Shown here: piece by piece, positions 22,447-23,261 of the stretch
How the letters are laid out: each line of letters opens with the position of its first letter
Numbering within the stretch: position 1 is the first letter of the stretch
Origin: a virus
Direction: 5' to 3' (one strand)
Length of the DNA stretch: 23,261 bases
IMG/VR virus record: IMGVR_UViG_3300021437_000085
Span: 1-23,261 of that record
Notes under the pieces: model-generated
What the model saw: the letters and a program-made list of their open reading frames with translations, nothing else
The model's database searches: none
What the model was told of the DNA's origin: nothing
Position numbers and translations under genes: made by a program

Positions 22447-22729
22447 CACGTCCCTTTTGTTGTGTGCGTGTTCGTGCTTTCCGACTGAAAAAGAACTCGA
22501 CGTTCGACCTAAACAAATCCTTCAACGTTTAGGAAAATGTAAACAATACAAAATTGTGGATTTCAAAACTTTTAAATTTGAGTTTGAAAAAGACCTTCCC
22601 CTTGATCAATGCCTTGTCGACGGCTTTTTTGTATTGACCGACGACGAAGTTGTGGCCCTTAGAAAAGCCGCGAACAAAACGCGCGATTGTGTCGAGAAGA
22701 AATGTCACGGGGGAAACAATGGCAATTGA
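22394..22729 (+). CDS. Lipoprotein, o-spanin candidate
   Basis: The 111-aa product starts with a basic n-region (KKKLRK), a hydrophobic core and a lipobox, LCAC, with C26 as the likely lipidated Cys. The mature part has further Cys (28, 49, 73, 99, 104) that could form disulfides and a conserved-looking LPLDQCLVDGFFVLTDDE. A signal peptide with lipobox means an outer-membrane lipoprotein in a Gram-negative host. It overlaps the coil protein at 22213, as Rz1 overlaps Rz, so an outer spanin is the best guess. It ends 11 bases inside the tail-hub gene. AGGGAAG is the ribosome site. Confidence 0.68.
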   Translation: MEPTKTLKKKLRKCLTVSTSLLLCACSCFPTEKELDVRPKQILQRLGKCKQYKIVDFKTFKFEFEKDLPLDQCLVDGFFVLTDDEVVALRKAANKTRDCVEKKCHGGNNGN

Positions 22730-23261
22730 GTTGACGGAACTCGCAAAATCTAAAGCGGCGGGGGTTCTTCAAGCCCCACAACTTGTTTTGCAAATTGACG
22801 GAGTCCCACAAATATTCGGAATAGGAACCGTCAAAAAATATGCGAGAATCGGAGACCCTGACCTTTTCATTGACGGGTCTTGGAATATCGGGGGCTTTGT
22901 TGCCTACAATAACCAAGTCGACGCGATTGACCTTGCGGCGAGTTCGAACTCAATTTCACAACAACTTTTGCAAGACCGCGGCGGGACAAGTTCAATTTCA
23001 TCCGTGCAAATTTCACTTTTTGACGACGGAGAAATCACAAACTTAATCACCCCCGGAAATGTTGTCCCGGATATTCTCGGGCTTCGCGCAAACGTTTGGC
23101 TCGGCTATCAAGAAACGTCATGGCCCCAAGATTTTACCCGCATTTTCTCCGGTATCATTGACGAAGTGATCGGCGGCGCAACCGTCGTTCTAAATGTCGC
23201 GCACCCGGAGCAAAAGAAAAGGGCCGAAGTCTTTCAAAAAGTTTCTACCAAGTTGACCGCC
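22719..23261 (+). CDS. Tail hub/baseplate protein, 5' part
   Basis: The gene starts at ATG 22719 (GGGGG upstream), overlaps the lipoprotein end by 11 bases and runs open to the window edge, giving 181 codons here. It begins MAIELTELAKSKAAGVLQAP and has QLVLQIDGVPQIFGIGTV, then IDGSWNIGGFVAY and VQISLFDDG. RIFSGIIDEVIGG and VLNVAHPEQKKRAEVFQ follow. This beta-rich N-terminus with (I)F-G-I-I-D-E is typical of large tail-tip or hub proteins that lie past the tape measure. The full length and later domains lie outside the window. Confidence 0.78.
   Translation, partial: MAIELTELAKSKAAGVLQAPQLVLQIDGVPQIFGIGTVKKYARIGDPDLFIDGSWNIGGFVAYNNQVDAIDLAASSNSISQQLLQDRGGTSSISSVQISLFDDGEITNLITPGNVVPDILGLRANVWLGYQETSWPQDFTRIFSGIIDEVIGGATVVLNVAHPEQKKRAEVFQKVSTKLTA

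Noticed and set aside
58-22916. Many open frames on the minus strand
   Set aside because: All lie opposite well-supported + strand genes, lack ribosome sites and recognisable domains, and are the expected by-product of the codon bias here.
1-23261. CRISPR array, tRNA, rRNA or insertion sequence
   Set aside because: I saw no regularly spaced direct repeats, no tRNA-like cloverleaf and no transposase.

Overview
This window is one strand-coherent block of late genes from a tailed bacteriophage or prophage. Every gene I can support lies on the + strand, and genes abut or overlap by a few bases almost everywhere. No stretch over 300 bases lacks a gene. The layout is resolvase, terminase, portal, head, connector, tail tube, frameshifted tail chaperones, tape measure, distal tail and fibres, small membrane proteins, then a tail-hub gene that runs off the end. 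There is no sheath-like gene and only one tube gene, so the virion is most likely a siphovirus with a long non-contractile tail. A lipoprotein with a clear lipobox near the end implies a Gram-negative host. I cannot name the host. Codon use is distinctive: Gln is nearly always CAA, Leu is rarely CTG, and CAG/CTG is scarce in general.

Region by region. 1-1380 holds small putative DNA-binding proteins (two ribbon-helix-helix candidates, one ending in a CPCC knuckle) around a RecU/VRR-type Holliday junction resolvase. It includes a short intergenic site with two 8-bp direct repeats 10 bp apart. 1428-2638 holds three unrecognised proteins, one rich in HxH motifs. 2604-4485 is the terminase pair. 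4496-8917 is portal, two related head/neck proteins, scaffold and major capsid protein. 9000-11399 is a small protein, a probable decoration protein, a second beta-rich protein and a large ConA-like adhesin or fibre. 11411-14388 is an unknown 290-aa protein, a permuted papain-fold (YiiX/NlpC-P60-like) enzyme, a two-part connector and a tail terminator. 14403-18335 is the tail tube, the chaperone pair joined by a -1 frameshift at A AAA AAC, and the tape measure. 18337-21790 is the distal tail protein, coiled-coil fibre, collar protein and a small beta protein. 21790-22729 holds small membrane and lipoprotein genes that look like a lysis or spanin cassette. From 22719 a tail-hub or baseplate protein begins.

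How the genes work together: the terminase packages DNA through the portal into a scaffold-built HK97-fold shell. The connector and terminator proteins join this shell to a tube whose length is set by the tape measure, and the fibre and collar proteins provide adsorption. Expression looks graded. The major capsid and tail tube genes share an almost identical AAAGGAGTTTT leader and are each followed by strong hairpin terminators, whereas most other genes use a GGGG-type ribosome site.

The most interesting points are the papain-like enzyme inside the head-tail joining block, the frameshift site, the shared motif in two capsid-adjacent proteins, the ribbon-helix-helix/operator arrangement, the overlapping spanin-like pair, and the window-wide scarcity of CAG/CTG. 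I found nothing that clearly amounts to a wholly new system.
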